NCBI RefSeq assembly: GCF_000785555.1
Contig: NZ_CP009129.1
Location: forward strand, 2,728,001 to 2,792,000
From: Planococcus sp. PAMC 21323
GTDB taxonomy: Bacteria; Bacillota; Bacilli; Bacillales_A; Planococcaceae
Length of the DNA: 64,000 nucleotides
Direction: 5' to 3'
Shown here in pieces: positions 43,268 to 52,584 of this stretch. The notes beneath the pieces were generated by a model. That model ran no database searches. It was not told the origin of the DNA and worked only from the letters and a program-made list of their open reading frames with translations. Position numbers and translations under genes: made by a program. Each line of letters begins with the position of its first letter. Positions within the stretch are counted from its first letter, which is position 1.

Positions 43268-43295
43268 CAAAAAACCGATTCATCGAAGAACCGGC
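43268..43295 (-). terminator. Terminator of the CBS gene
   Basis: CCGATTC and GAACCGG form a stem, followed by a T run on the minus strand. Confidence 0.6.
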
Positions 43296-43300
43296 TCATA

Positions 43301-43714
43301 CTATTCTGTACTAGAATCTCTCATTTCAACTCTGGCAGGATGACTATCCGTTGCTTTAGTGATCGCAAAATCGCACCAGGAAACAATTCCAATCATGCGA
43401 TTATTTTCGACAATTGGGAGTCGCCGAATTTTATGTGCAACCATTAATTCAATTGCTTGCTCGGCACTTAAGTCGATTGTGCCCGTAATAACTTGTTCTG
43501 ACAAAATTTCCTCTACGGCAGTATCACTCGAAAGTTGTTCAGCTATTCCTCGAATGACGATATCTCGATCCGTAACAATTCCAACTAACCGATCTTGTTC
43601 ACATATCGGAATAGCACCTACATTTATTTCTCGCATTTTTGAGGCAACTTCTTGGAGTGTTGACTTGGGCATACATGTTTCGACATCTGTGGTCATAATT
43701 TCTTCAATTTTCAT
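43301..43714 (-). CDS. Two-CBS-domain (Bateman) protein
   Basis: The 137-residue protein contains two CBS motifs: MTTDVETCMPKSTLQEVASKM with GAIPICEQDRLVGIVTDRDIV (first), and the second from IDLSAEQAIELM with RRLPIVENNRMIGIVSWCDFA. Bateman modules bind adenosine nucleotides and regulate other proteins. No other domain is fused. Its target is unknown. The ATG at 43714 has only a GGGA-type site. Confidence 0.9.
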   Translation of the reverse strand: MKIEEIMTTDVETCMPKSTLQEVASKMREINVGAIPICEQDRLVGIVTDRDIVIRGIAEQLSSDTAVEEILSEQVITGTIDLSAEQAIELMVAHKIRRLPIVENNRMIGIVSWCDFAITKATDSHPARVEMRDSSTE

Positions 43715-43790
43715 CCCTTCTGCCTCCCCCTAATGGTCTCTTATACTATATCTTAACCGTTTTAAGGAGGGGCAAACGTCAATTGCTAAA

Positions 43791-43832
43791 AGAAGGAAAG
43801 AGTCAGTTCAAATGAACTGACTCTTTCCTTCT
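43791..43832 (-). terminator. Terminator of the amino acid transporter operon
   Basis: AGAAGGAAAGAGTCAGTTCA and its exact complement form a perfect 20-bp stem with a 2-base loop. Confidence 0.9.
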
Positions 43833-43865
43833 AATTATAGGATTTTCAACCCATTTTTAGTATGT

Positions 43866-44588
43866 TTATTCCACTAATTGAATAAATTGTTTTGTTCGCT
43901 CATTTTGTGGATTTTCAAAGAATGTTTTTGGATCTGCTGATTCAATGATGGTTCCTTTATCAATCATGATGATGCGGTCCGCTACTTCTTTTGCGAATTT
44001 CATCTCATGAGTCACAACAACCATCGTCATTCCTTCTTCAGCTAATTGCTTCATAACTTGAAGCACTTCTCCAACTAATTCTGGATCTAACGCCGAAGTT
44101 GGCTCATCAAACAACATAACCTTTGGCTCCATCGCTAAAGACCTCGCAATAGCCACACGCTGTTTTTGTCCGCCTGATAGTTTGCTTGGGTAAACATTTG
44201 CCTTATCTTCCAAACCAACTTTTTTCAACAATTCCATCCCTAGAACTTTGGCTTTTTCTTTTTTCATCTTTTTAACCGTAAGTGGAGCTTCGATTACATT
44301 TTCCAATACGGTCTTATGAGGAAACAAGTTGAAATGTTGAAATACCATGCCGACTTCCGCACGAATATTGGTTAAGTTGTCTTTTTTCGTATTTACCTCA
44401 TGACCATCAATGGTGATTTTTCCTTCATTGATCATTTCAAGAAAGTTAAAGCATCTAAGAAGCGTACTTTTCCCTGAACCACTAACTCCAACAAGAACAA
44501 CTACTTCCTGAGGCTTCACATGAAGGTCTACGCCTTTTAGCACCTCGAGGTCACCAAAGGATTTATGAATGTTTTCTCCAATAATCAT
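43866..44588 (-). CDS. Amino acid ABC transporter ATPase (GlnQ/ArtP-type)
   Basis: The 240-residue ATPase has Walker [10 protein letters not shown] (36-44), Q loop FQHFNLF, signature LSGGQKQR and Walker [13 protein letters not shown]. The PAAT-type signature and length fit polar amino acid uptake. It is the last gene of an operon with the permease and the binding protein. Substrate inferred: polar amino acid such as glutamine or arginine. Confidence 0.92.
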   Translation of the reverse strand: MIIGENIHKSFGDLEVLKGVDLHVKPQEVVVLVGVSGSGKSTLLRCFNFLEMINEGKITIDGHEVNTKKDNLTNIRAEVGMVFQHFNLFPHKTVLENVIEAPLTVKKMKKEKAKVLGMELLKKVGLEDKANVYPSKLSGGQKQRVAIARSLAMEPKVMLFDEPTSALDPELVGEVLQVMKQLAEEGMTMVVVTHEMKFAKEVADRIIMIDKGTIIESADPKTFFENPQNERTKQFIQLVE

Positions 44589-44600
44589 GTTAGTTCCTCC

Positions 44601-45269
44601 TTAGGCCTTATCGACATCGAGTTTATTTTCGTACCAACGTAGCAGGTACGTAAAGATCATTACAAGTACTAAGTAGTAAAGTGCAACAACTAAGAAAGAT
44701 TCAAAGGGTTGGAAAGACTGCGCAGCTTCACGGTTCGCTAGTGCAAAAATTTCCGATACTCCAATGATATAAACAAGTGATGAATCTTTTAATGTAATGA
44801 TAAATTGGTTGCCCAGTGGCGGAATCGAGCGACGCAAAGCTTGCGGAAAGACAATACGCTGCATCGTCTGTTTCCGGTTCATACCAAGCGACATACTCGC
44901 TTCACGCTGTCCAGGGTCAACGCCTTGAATAGCACCACGGAAAATTTCCGCAATATATGCACCATTATGGATACCTAGCGCAATTGCACCTGCCCAGAAA
45001 TTATCCATCGTATAAATTTCCACGATACCAAAGTACAAGAACATAATTTGAACGATTAACGGCGTTCCTCGGATAATGGTGATATAGACATTCGCAATGC
45101 CCTGTAAAATTTTCGATCCTGAAATTTTCATCAATGCAAAAACTAAACCAATCACCGTACCTAAAATAACACCAATCGCAGTCAATTGAAGCGTGACAAC
45201 GGATGCTCTCAGAAATCCTGGATAAGTCCGCATGAATACTTCATAGACTGTTGAAAATAACTCTAACAT
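44601..45269 (-). CDS. Amino acid ABC transporter permease
   Basis: The protein has 222 residues and five helices, with the HisM/GlnP-type EAA loop (EASMSLGMNRKQTMQRIVFPQALRRSIPPLGNQFI). It carries polar amino acids together with the binding protein and ATPase. I choose the ATG at 45269 (AAGGAGG 10 bases upstream). It is 12 bases before the ATPase gene. Confidence 0.92.
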   Translation of the reverse strand: MLELFSTVYEVFMRTYPGFLRASVVTLQLTAIGVILGTVIGLVFALMKISGSKILQGIANVYITIIRGTPLIVQIMFLYFGIVEIYTMDNFWAGAIALGIHNGAYIAEIFRGAIQGVDPGQREASMSLGMNRKQTMQRIVFPQALRRSIPPLGNQFIITLKDSSLVYIIGVSEIFALANREAAQSFQPFESFLVVALYYLVLVMIFTYLLRWYENKLDVDKA

Positions 45270-45297
45270 AGACACCACTCCTCCTTATCCCATATGA

Positions 45298-46134
45298 TTA
45301 CTTGAGGATTTCTACACCTTCAAGATCTACATCAAGGAGGTTACGCCCAAACCACTTATCTGAAATCTCTTCATATGTGCCATTTTCAACGATTGCAGCT
45401 AACGCTTCGTTTACTGCAGCTAATAGTTCTTCGTCTTCTTTATTAATGGCAACAGCAGCTTGTTCAATCCATAATGGATCGCCAACCATCTCTACTTCAA
45501 GTCCTGCATTTTGTGCTTCAAATCCTACGACATCAGCAGTAATAACTGCATCCAGGCGCCCTTCAATTGCTAAATCCTGTAATGCGACAACATCACTATT
45601 ATAGTACTGGATATCGTCTGTATATTTTTGTGCAGCTGTATCGTATGTGCTTTGACCAACTACGCCAATTTTTGCCCCTTCAAGATCTGCTTCAGACTTA
45701 ATTTCTGTATTTCCAGCTCTTGTGAAGATTACGCCACCTGAGTAATAATATGGATCAGAGAACGAAACTTGTTTTTCACGCTCTTCTGTAATTGCCATTG
45801 ATCCGATAATCGCATCGAAACGATTCGTTGTTAGACCCTGGAGAATTGTTTCCCATGGTGTCGTAACTGGATTTGGTTCAAGTCCCATTTCTTCTGAAAG
45901 TGCGTTGCTGATATCAATATCAAAACCAGTCAAATCCCCACCTTCTGTAAAGTTAAATGGCTTATACAGACCACTTGATGCTGTCGTGAATTTCCCATCT
46001 TCTACTAATTTTAAGTCGCTTCCGCCGTCAGTGCTTGATCCTTCTTCCGAACTGGTTGAGTCATCTCCTCCACAAGCTGCTAATAACATTCCTGTAGAAA
46101 AAATTACACCTAAAAATGATAATTTCTTTTTCAT
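45298..46134 (-). CDS. Amino acid ABC transporter binding lipoprotein
   Basis: The 278-residue protein has a lipoprotein signal (MKKKLSFLGVIFSTGMLLAAC, Cys at 21). The mature family 3 binding fold contains SGLYKPFNFTEGGDLTGFDIDI, LTTNRFDAIIGSMAITEERE and GAKIGVVGQSTYDTAA. It binds a polar amino acid. The ATG at 46134 follows GGGGAG; a longer frame (from 46194) has no site. It is the first transport gene of the operon. Confidence 0.92.
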   Translation of the reverse strand: MKKKLSFLGVIFSTGMLLAACGGDDSTSSEEGSSTDGGSDLKLVEDGKFTTASSGLYKPFNFTEGGDLTGFDIDISNALSEEMGLEPNPVTTPWETILQGLTTNRFDAIIGSMAITEEREKQVSFSDPYYYSGGVIFTRAGNTEIKSEADLEGAKIGVVGQSTYDTAAQKYTDDIQYYNSDVVALQDLAIEGRLDAVITADVVGFEAQNAGLEVEMVGDPLWIEQAAVAINKEDEELLAAVNEALAAIVENGTYEEISDKWFGRNLLDVDLEGVEILK

Positions 46135-46202
46135 TTTGCTCTCCCCTTTTCGTTTATAATTGACCAAATCGCCAAGGCGTTTCGGAACTTCCATAAGTAA
46201 TG

Positions 46203-47045
46203 TTACATAAAAAGATTCCGGTCTTTATAGACCGCTTCTACTTTCGCCAAATTACTATTCACTTTGGCGTGCTCTTTGACGTAAACAAAGCGCATAATTG
46301 AGGTTAATAGCGCATGAACAGATGTGTACGAATCGATGTTCAAGTTAGAATTTACAGATACCGTAAGCGCATAGTCCGCATAGGCAAGAGCCGGTGACTC
46401 CTTTGAATCTGTTAAAACAATAACTTCAGCCCCTTGTGCTTTTGCGCTTCTCAGCGTATCAATGACTAACCTCGTGTACCGCGGAAATACAAAGGCAATT
46501 ACCAAATCCCCTTTTTCCACTTTAGAAAGCTGTGTGTAGTATTCTCCAGTTGAAGGATACATCGTTTCCGTATGACCTAGCACCAGGTTTAACCAATTGG
46601 CGAACCAATGAGCGATTCCATAATCGAAAAAATTTCCAGTTACATAAATCTGATCTGCTTGACTAATTTTGTCGACAACTTGAAGTAGTTTTTCTTCATT
46701 TATCGATTTCTTCAGCTTCACAATGCTCAAGATGTCTGCATCCAATAAATTTTCCAAAAAAGACTGATCGGCAATAGGTTCTGGAATTTTCTGCTCCGCT
46801 TTCTCCAGACGTTCTTCAGCCAGTTTTCGCTGCACAACTTGTTGGAATTCTGCATATCCTTTGTATCCAAGTTTTTGTGTCCACCTGATTACTGTCGATT
46901 CACTGACATTGACTCGCTTGCCGACTTCAAGAGCAGTAGAAAACGCTAAGAAAATAGGTTCTTTAAAAAACAAATCACCAACTTTTTTTTGGCCTGAACT
47001 AAAATCCGGATAAAAATTAGAAATACTTCGCAGTAAATCCTGCAT
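46203..47045 (-). CDS. MurR/RpiR-family transcriptional regulator
   Basis: The 280-residue protein has an N-terminal helix-turn-helix of the RpiR type (FFKEPIFLAFSTALEVGKRVNVSESTVIRWTQKLGYKGYAEF) and a SIS sugar-phosphate domain (110-260: VTGNFFDYGIAHWF, GDLVIAFVFPRYTRLVIDTLRSAKAQGAEVIVLTDS). The ATG at 47045 has GGAGG 8 bases before it. It precedes the amino acid ABC transporter genes, which suggests it controls them. RpiR proteins usually sense sugar phosphates, so the pairing is interesting. Confidence 0.88.
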   Translation of the reverse strand: MQDLLRSISNFYPDFSSGQKKVGDLFFKEPIFLAFSTALEVGKRVNVSESTVIRWTQKLGYKGYAEFQQVVQRKLAEERLEKAEQKIPEPIADQSFLENLLDADILSIVKLKKSINEEKLLQVVDKISQADQIYVTGNFFDYGIAHWFANWLNLVLGHTETMYPSTGEYYTQLSKVEKGDLVIAFVFPRYTRLVIDTLRSAKAQGAEVIVLTDSKESPALAYADYALTVSVNSNLNIDSYTSVHALLTSIMRFVYVKEHAKVNSNLAKVEAVYKDRNLFM

Positions 47046-47100
47046 ATTTAACGCCTCCACTTGAAGAACACACTCATTTACTCTTTAAAGTATACCTTTA

Positions 47101-47116
47101 TGCAGGAAAACCTGCA
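47101..47116 (-). promoter_or_regulatory. Perfect palindrome before the RpiR gene
   Basis: TGCAGGAAAACCTGCA is a perfect 6-bp palindrome with a 4-base centre, 56 bases upstream of the RpiR start. It could be the operator for RpiR. Confidence 0.5.
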
Positions 47117-47425
47117 ATAGTTTACTGAAAATTCTATAGAAATTATTTTCTCAGTTTATTTATAAAAATGCATAAAAAACCTTTCACAAAGGGCTTAGGA
47201 GGTTCTTTATTAAGATGAAAATAATTTAATTTTAATTACCGAACACTCCTTATCAGAGAGGACTTATCCCAACTCTAATTAATTGTTTTTCTAAAATCAG
47301 TCTTCTTTTGGGCGCTCTTACACAAAATCCACAATCACCTTCTTTATAGCATCGGTTCTTTTCATATTTCCCTTTCGCTCCTGTATAATCTTTGTATAAG
47401 TCAATCTAGTAAGGGGCTGTTTGTC
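47117..47425. other. Divergent promoter region, no gene
   Basis: The segment separates rpiR from the carotenoid operon. A TATAAT at 47384-47389 with a weak -35 (near 47361) may drive the carotenoid genes. A CCTTTCACAAAGG stem lies near 47180. No gene is visible. Confidence 0.45.
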
Positions 47426-48175
47426 GTGTGGGAAGATCGGATTTTTAAACTTTTTATCTTTTGGTATATTTGTGGCATTATACTTCTCGGATTTGACCTC
47501 TTACCTTCTTGGTTAGAATGGGCAAATGCATTCTTTTTGATTTTGGCAGGCACTCTTGGGTTTTTATATTTCCTTAAACGCTTTGGATTGGTTAGTGGGA
47601 CTATATTAGGTATCTTTATTTTCTTCTCAACTTTTATTGTTGAATGGGCAGGTTCAGATAGCGGATTTTTATTTGGTTCTTATGATTACACAGATCGCTT
47701 TGCACCAAATCTATTTGGTGTACCCATCGCTATCGGGTTTGCTTGGCTAATGGTCATGGCCACTACACATGTAGTAGCACGTTGGATATTTCCTGCCGGT
47801 GGTTTGTTGTACACGGTAGCTGGAGGAATTGGTGCTGTGATTATCGATTTGATCATCGACCCAGTAGCCTATCAAATCAAAGAGTATTGGATTTGGGAAG
47901 ATACCGGTCTTTATTATGATATTCCTTGGACGAACTTTTTTGGCTGGTTCGTAGTCGCTTTTGTTCTTCACATGGCAATCGACTTCGTCATGAATAAGAA
48001 GTCGCTGGTCGTTACTGCTGAACAAGCTGAAAAACGGATGGTTCTTTTATATGTATTGATGATTGCGATGTTTGTCATGCTTGGATTGATCGGTGGGTTA
48101 TTATTAGCTTCCTTCTTAACTGCTGGATTAACGACTTTGATTGTTTTCGTCGCATGGAAGAGGCGACCCATATGA
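47426..48175 (+). CDS. CruF-type carotenoid biosynthesis membrane protein
   Basis: The 249-residue protein has about 7 helices. It is the DUF422/CruF family, with FIVEWAGSDSGFLFGSYDYTDRFAPNLFGVPIAIGFAWLMV as hallmark. CruF proteins hydrate carotenoid ends (gamma-carotene 1',2'-hydratase in cyanobacteria and relatives). Here the C30 backbone is likely the substrate. The GTG at 47426 follows AAGGGG about 10 bases upstream. It is the first gene of a five-gene plus-strand operon. Confidence 0.85.
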   Translation: MWEDRIFKLFIFWYICGIILLGFDLLPSWLEWANAFFLILAGTLGFLYFLKRFGLVSGTILGIFIFFSTFIVEWAGSDSGFLFGSYDYTDRFAPNLFGVPIAIGFAWLMVMATTHVVARWIFPAGGLLYTVAGGIGAVIIDLIIDPVAYQIKEYWIWEDTGLYYDIPWTNFFGWFVVAFVLHMAIDFVMNKKSLVVTAEQAEKRMVLLYVLMIAMFVMLGLIGGLLLASFLTAGLTTLIVFVAWKRRPI

Positions 48176-48852
48176 TCCAAGCGAAAAAATCCGTTTTGTT
48201 TGAAATGGGCTTTAATCTATACTTAACACCACTTATTCGATCTTCCTTTTCTCGATTACTTGGAGATGGAGTAAAAGCAATTCCTGAAAAACCTGTGTTA
48301 TTCATCGCCAACCATAGCTCATGGTGGGATGGGCTCGTTTTTTTCTATTTAAACCGCACAATCTGGCATCACGATATTCATATGATGATGCATGAAAAAG
48401 GTCTTAAAAGACATTCTTACTTTCGCTTTCTTGGCGCATTTTCCATTAATCGCAACAAACCAAAGGAAATTATAACTTCACTTCAATATGCTGAAGACTT
48501 ATTAAAGCAAGGAAAATCGGTTGTTCTTTTTCCTCAAGGGGATGAATTCCACCTTGAAAAGCGGCCACTTTCGTTTCAAGCAGGTGTCGCTTATTTACTG
48601 GAACATTGTCCTGAAGTACCGGTAATACCACTTAGCTTTTACTATTCTTTCGGACACCAGCAAAAACCTGACCTTTGGATTCGTCAGCACAATGCGGTTT
48701 CTAAAAGCGAACTCGAGCATTTAACTCGCAAAGAAAAAACTTTGTATCTTCAACAACTTTGCACAGAACAACTCGACCTTTTAAAAACCACGGTAATGAA
48801 TGAAAACAGCGAAGATTTTCATTCTCTAGGGAAAAGGAGAAGGAGATTATGA
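48172..48852 (+). CDS. Lysophospholipid-acyltransferase-like (PlsC) protein
   Basis: The 226-residue protein has the PlsC HX4D motif (NHSSWWD) and the FPQGDE motif of glycerolipid acyltransferases. In the C30 carotenoid cluster such an enzyme likely acylates the glycosylated carotenoid, as CrtO does for staphyloxanthin, though the two are not homologous as far as I can see. The ATG at 48172 overlaps the CruF stop (ATGA). An upstream ATG at 48154 is less likely. It also overlaps the next gene by four bases. Confidence 0.8.
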   Translation: MIQAKKSVLFEMGFNLYLTPLIRSSFSRLLGDGVKAIPEKPVLFIANHSSWWDGLVFFYLNRTIWHHDIHMMMHEKGLKRHSYFRFLGAFSINRNKPKEIITSLQYAEDLLKQGKSVVLFPQGDEFHLEKRPLSFQAGVAYLLEHCPEVPVIPLSFYYSFGHQQKPDLWIRQHNAVSKSELEHLTRKEKTLYLQQLCTEQLDLLKTTVMNENSEDFHSLGKRRRRL

Positions 48853-49949
48853 TCTTTTATATCGGAATCCACGTACTTTTTTTGGCCTGGATTATCATCA
48901 ACCGACTGTTTCTCCCTTCCTTACCAAAAAGACCAGAACTTACCGCTGAACCTTTAGTTTCTGTTTTGGTCCCTATGAGAAATGAAGAACGAAATGTAGC
49001 TACTTTAATAAAGTCTTTAAAACACTCTACGTATCAGCATGTAGAATTCATCCTACTAAACGATCAATCAACAGACGGGACACAGCTTGCATTAGAAAGA
49101 GAAATTGCAGGAGACCCACGCTTTACTATTATGATGGGCAAAAAACTTCCAGAGGATTGGGTTGGCAAAGTTCATGCTTGTCATCAATTACAACAAGATG
49201 CTTCTGGGGATTATCTCCTATTCGTAGATGCTGACGTTCGCTTTCGTCCAAAAGCTATCGAGCAATCACTTGCATTGCTTCAACGAAAAAAAGCCCATTT
49301 ATTAACGGGGTTTCCAGCGTTCGATGTATCTCCCTTTCTCAGTAAACTTCTTGTGCCAATGCAGCATTTTGTAGTGTTATTTCATCTACCGATTTTTTTA
49401 GCTAATTACACAAAGTTTAAAGCTGCTACTGCTGCTAATGGCATGTGGATGCTGTTCGAAACAACTAGCTACCGAGAAATTGGTGGTCACGCAGCTGTTT
49501 ACGATTCATTAGTAGAAGATGTTCACATTGCTCGCAAAGTAAAAGAGCATGACTTTCGAGTTGTCTTAGCCAATATTACGAGTTCAGTGAAATGTCGGAT
49601 GTATGATACTAACGCAGAGGTATGGGAAGGCTTTTTAAAAAATAGTTATGCTGGAATCGGTCGTTCTCCTATCATGGCTATCATCTTGATTCTTTTTTAT
49701 GGAATCTTTTACATTCTCCCTCCTTTCTTAGCTGTCTATGGAATATTCAACGGTTTGTATATATGGATTGTTCCTTATGTACTAACAGTAGCTCAACGCT
49801 GGTATATTGATATGGTTACCAATCAGCGCTGGTATTTATCATTTCTTATTCCGTTACAAGCTTTCGCCATGCTCGCAGTACTCACACAATCCATGCGAAA
49901 GTCTATAAAAAAACAAGCTTATTCATGGAAAGGAAGACATTATTCATGA
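48849..49949 (+). CDS. crtQ: Diaponeurosporenoate glycosyltransferase (CrtQ-like)
   Basis: The 366-residue family 2 glycosyltransferase has an N-terminal membrane segment, VLVPMRNEERNVATLIKSL, NDQSTDGT (nucleotide site), DADVRF (metal site) and C-terminal helices. The end AYSWKGRHYS resembles the CrtQ end WKGRQYS. It glycosylates the C30 carotenoid carboxyl or hydroxyl. It overlaps its neighbours by 4 bases on both sides (ATGA), which supports one operon. Confidence 0.85.
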   Translation: MIFYIGIHVLFLAWIIINRLFLPSLPKRPELTAEPLVSVLVPMRNEERNVATLIKSLKHSTYQHVEFILLNDQSTDGTQLALEREIAGDPRFTIMMGKKLPEDWVGKVHACHQLQQDASGDYLLFVDADVRFRPKAIEQSLALLQRKKAHLLTGFPAFDVSPFLSKLLVPMQHFVVLFHLPIFLANYTKFKAATAANGMWMLFETTSYREIGGHAAVYDSLVEDVHIARKVKEHDFRVVLANITSSVKCRMYDTNAEVWEGFLKNSYAGIGRSPIMAIILILFYGIFYILPPFLAVYGIFNGLYIWIVPYVLTVAQRWYIDMVTNQRWYLSFLIPLQAFAMLAVLTQSMRKSIKKQAYSWKGRHYS

Positions 49950-51424
49950 AAAAAATTGTGATCGTTGGTGGTGGATTAGGAGGACTAGCTTCTGCTGTTA
50001 CACTTGCTCACGCAGGATTTGATGTAGAACTTTTTGAAAAAAATGACCATCTTGGCGGGAAGCTAATGCCTGTTCAACTTGGCAATTATCATTTTGATTT
50101 TGGACCAAATACAATTACCATGCCAGAGGTATTTAATACCGTCATTTCTCAAACTGGGGAAAATCCACAAAATTATTTAAACTTTATCCCTTTAACTTCT
50201 CATACACGCAATCACTTTCCAGATGGCAGTGTTTTTGACTTTACGAGCAATCAGCAAGACATGATTTCACAACTCAAAACGATGGATATTAGGGCAGCAG
50301 AAGACTATCCTACTTTCATAAAAGAAATTAGTCGCTTGTATAAACTGTCAGAACGTTATTTCTTTCCCGTGACTTTTCAGTCTTGGCGTGATTACTTGTC
50401 ACCGTCTCTAGGTTTCGCACTTTTTCAAGTACGTCCGACAGAATCGATGCATCATTTTTTCCAACGTTATTTTTCGAATCCCTTCTTGGTTCAAGCATTT
50501 GATCGATATGCGACCTATATCGGCTCGTCTCCTTACCGGGCACCTGCTACGTTTTCGATGATTGCTTATTTAGAGTTGGTTGAAGGCGTTTACTACACAG
50601 AAGGTGGTAATACTAGAATTGCTGAAGCTTTTGAAACAGTTGCAAGAAATGCAGGTGCTCAATTGCATACTAATACGCCCGTTTCAAAAATCCTCTCTAA
50701 AAAAGGAAAAGTGACTGGCGTCGAACTTCAAGATGGGACATCTGTTCCAGCTGATAAAGTAATTTTAAACGGAGATTTGTTATCGGCTTTCCCTGACTTA
50801 GTCGATGAAAAAGCACGACCTTCTTTATCTAACAAGAAGATCGCAGCTTTTGAACCTTCAATATCCGCTTTTGTTATTACTGCAGGCTTAACAAAAAAGT
50901 TGGATATGTTAAAACACCATAATGTTTTTTTCTCGTCAGATTATAAAAAAGAATTCGCTGATTTATTTGAGGCTTCTGCTTATAGTGATGAACCCACTGT
51001 TTATATTAGTAATTCTTCTTATACAGATTCAACGGTCTCACCAGAAGGAGATAATTTGTTTATCTTAGTCAATGCACCAGCATTAACGAAAGAAGGAAAT
51101 CTTCAAATTGACCCTGAGTCCTATAAAGAACGAATTTATGACTTTCTCTTAAGTTATGGCATTGATATAAGGAGTCATTTAGCAGAGGAGAAGATTTTCA
51201 CCCCCGCTTTTATTCGCGATCAATTTGGTTCGTTTCGCGGGGCATTATATGGCCCTTCATCCAATCGACGAAAAGACGCATTTTTACGCCCACCGAATGC
51301 TAGTCGCGATATTCAAAACCTATATTTTGTCGGCGGTAGCACTCATCCGGGAGGCGGATCACCGATGGTTGTTTTAAGCGGATTGAATGTAGCCCAAAAA
51401 ATAATTGAACAAACTAAAAAATGA
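49946..51424 (+). CDS. crtP: Carotenoid oxidase/desaturase (CrtP-like)
   Basis: The 492-residue protein is an FAD amine-oxidase-type enzyme with GGGLGGLASAVTLAHAGFDVELFEK at the N terminus and YFVGGSTHPGGGSPMVVLSGLNVA at the end. The RGALYG and PGGGSPMV motifs match CrtP (diaponeurosporene oxidase) better than CrtN. It oxidises the terminal methyl of the C30 chain. The ATG at 49946 overlaps crtQ (ATGA); the frame from 49925 is less likely. Confidence 0.85.
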   Translation: MKKIVIVGGGLGGLASAVTLAHAGFDVELFEKNDHLGGKLMPVQLGNYHFDFGPNTITMPEVFNTVISQTGENPQNYLNFIPLTSHTRNHFPDGSVFDFTSNQQDMISQLKTMDIRAAEDYPTFIKEISRLYKLSERYFFPVTFQSWRDYLSPSLGFALFQVRPTESMHHFFQRYFSNPFLVQAFDRYATYIGSSPYRAPATFSMIAYLELVEGVYYTEGGNTRIAEAFETVARNAGAQLHTNTPVSKILSKKGKVTGVELQDGTSVPADKVILNGDLLSAFPDLVDEKARPSLSNKKIAAFEPSISAFVITAGLTKKLDMLKHHNVFFSSDYKKEFADLFEASAYSDEPTVYISNSSYTDSTVSPEGDNLFILVNAPALTKEGNLQIDPESYKERIYDFLLSYGIDIRSHLAEEKIFTPAFIRDQFGSFRGALYGPSSNRRKDAFLRPPNASRDIQNLYFVGGSTHPGGGSPMVVLSGLNVAQKIIEQTKK

Positions 51425-51434
51425 TATTAAAGAC

Positions 51435-51481
51435 AAAAAGACACTTAAACGCGGGCTCTATCCGTGTTTAAGTGTCTTTTT
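51435..51481. terminator. Bidirectional terminator between the two convergent blocks
   Basis: AAAAAGACACTTAAAC (51435-51450) pairs with GTTTAAGTGTCTTTTT (51466-51481). It would end crtP on the plus strand and the DUF1059-type gene on the minus strand. Confidence 0.9.
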
Positions 51482-51714
51482 CATTTATCTTCAGGCAAGA
51501 GATCAAACTCTTCTTTTTTCTGCTCAACCCATGCGTTCATTTCTTCAGATGTTAATTTGCTCATGTCACTCATCGCATCAAGGTGAGCCTGATCTTCTTG
51601 TTGAAACATCTCTTTCCCGTGTTGCTGGCTTTTTGCTGCAATTTCCTCAAAAGAATCTGCACTGAATGATTGATCACAAGCTCCAGCTAATTGCCTGCAG
51701 GTCATAGCCTTCAT
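51481..51714 (-). CDS. DUF1059-like small protein
   Basis: The 77-residue protein has MKAMTCRQLAGACDQSF, the two-cysteine start of DUF1059 proteins, then an extended acidic helical tail (QHGKEMFQQEDQAHLDAM). Its function is unknown. The ATG at 51714 follows GAGGAG; the longer start at 51735 would be inside the ribosome site. It lies downstream of crtM, 37 bases apart, and may share its transcript. Confidence 0.75.
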   Translation of the reverse strand: MKAMTCRQLAGACDQSFSADSFEEIAAKSQQHGKEMFQQEDQAHLDAMSDMSKLTSEEMNAWVEQKKEEFDLLPEDK

Positions 51715-51750
51715 TGTTATGCACTCCTCACTCAATATCAGTATTTGAGA

Positions 51751-52584
51751 TTATAGACAAGCCAATATCGCTTGTTTCGATTCGTCTGGAACGTAATGTT
51801 TTTCGCAGAAGACCTTATATTCTTTTATACGGATTGTGGCTAAGATTTCGCGATATATGAGAGCTGCTCCTTTGACCGGTACACGTGAAGATAGAGGATA
51901 TTCGTTAATTGTCTCAAAAGCTTTTTTATAGTGAAGTTCAGCTGTTTCTGCCAACTCTTCCCAAACTGCAATAAATCGAGGACTGACAATTCCAGCACGC
52001 AGTTCATCTTCATGCAATTCATATTTCTCCATAACTTCTTCTGGTAAATAAATTCTACCCATTTCCAAATCTTCCCCGATATCCCGAAGAATATTGGTAA
52101 TTTGCATGGCATAGCCAAGTGAGATGGCACCTTCTTTTAGAACTGCTGTTTTGCTTGGCGCTAAAATTGGCAACAACATTAACCCCACTGTGCTTGCCAC
52201 GTAATAACTATAGTTCAGCAATTCCTCCATTGTCCGGTAACGATTAATGGTCAAGTCCATTTCCTGTCCCGTAATTAAACCTGAAAATGCCTCAACATCC
52301 ATATCATGCTTTTCAAATACATCTGCAAGTGCTACCCACATCGGATTTTCAATGTCGTAGTCGCCTGTCAAAAAAACTTGGAAGTCTGTTTTAAATTGTT
52401 CAAGTTCTTCTCTAGAATTAGAGCCTTCGTCCACAATATCATCTACTGTCCGGCAAAAAGCATAAACTGCCCAGACAGCTTTCCGTTTTTCTTTTGGCAA
52501 TAACGAAAAAGCTTTGTAAAAACTTTTTGAATGCATGGCAATGATTTTTTCACAGGAAGTGTAAGCATCTTTTAAATTCATCAT
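51751..52584 (-). CDS. crtM: Dehydrosqualene (diapophytoene) synthase
   Basis: The 277-residue squalene/phytoene synthase has DDIVDE (first Asp-rich motif, about residue 47), HSKSFYKAFSLLPKEKRKAVWAVYAFCR and QITNILRDIGEDLEMGRIYLP (second motif). It joins two farnesyl diphosphates to dehydrosqualene, the first step to C30 carotenoids. It overlaps the next upstream gene by four bases. The C-terminal length is normal. Confidence 0.9.
   Translation of the reverse strand: MMNLKDAYTSCEKIIAMHSKSFYKAFSLLPKEKRKAVWAVYAFCRTVDDIVDEGSNSREELEQFKTDFQVFLTGDYDIENPMWVALADVFEKHDMDVEAFSGLITGQEMDLTINRYRTMEELLNYSYYVASTVGLMLLPILAPSKTAVLKEGAISLGYAMQITNILRDIGEDLEMGRIYLPEEVMEKYELHEDELRAGIVSPRFIAVWEELAETAELHYKKAFETINEYPLSSRVPVKGAALIYREILATIRIKEYKVFCEKHYVPDESKQAILACL

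Noticed and set aside
47176-47196. CCTTT/AAAGG stem upstream of the RpiR gene as a terminator
   Set aside because: The stem is only five bases and there is no gene for it to end.
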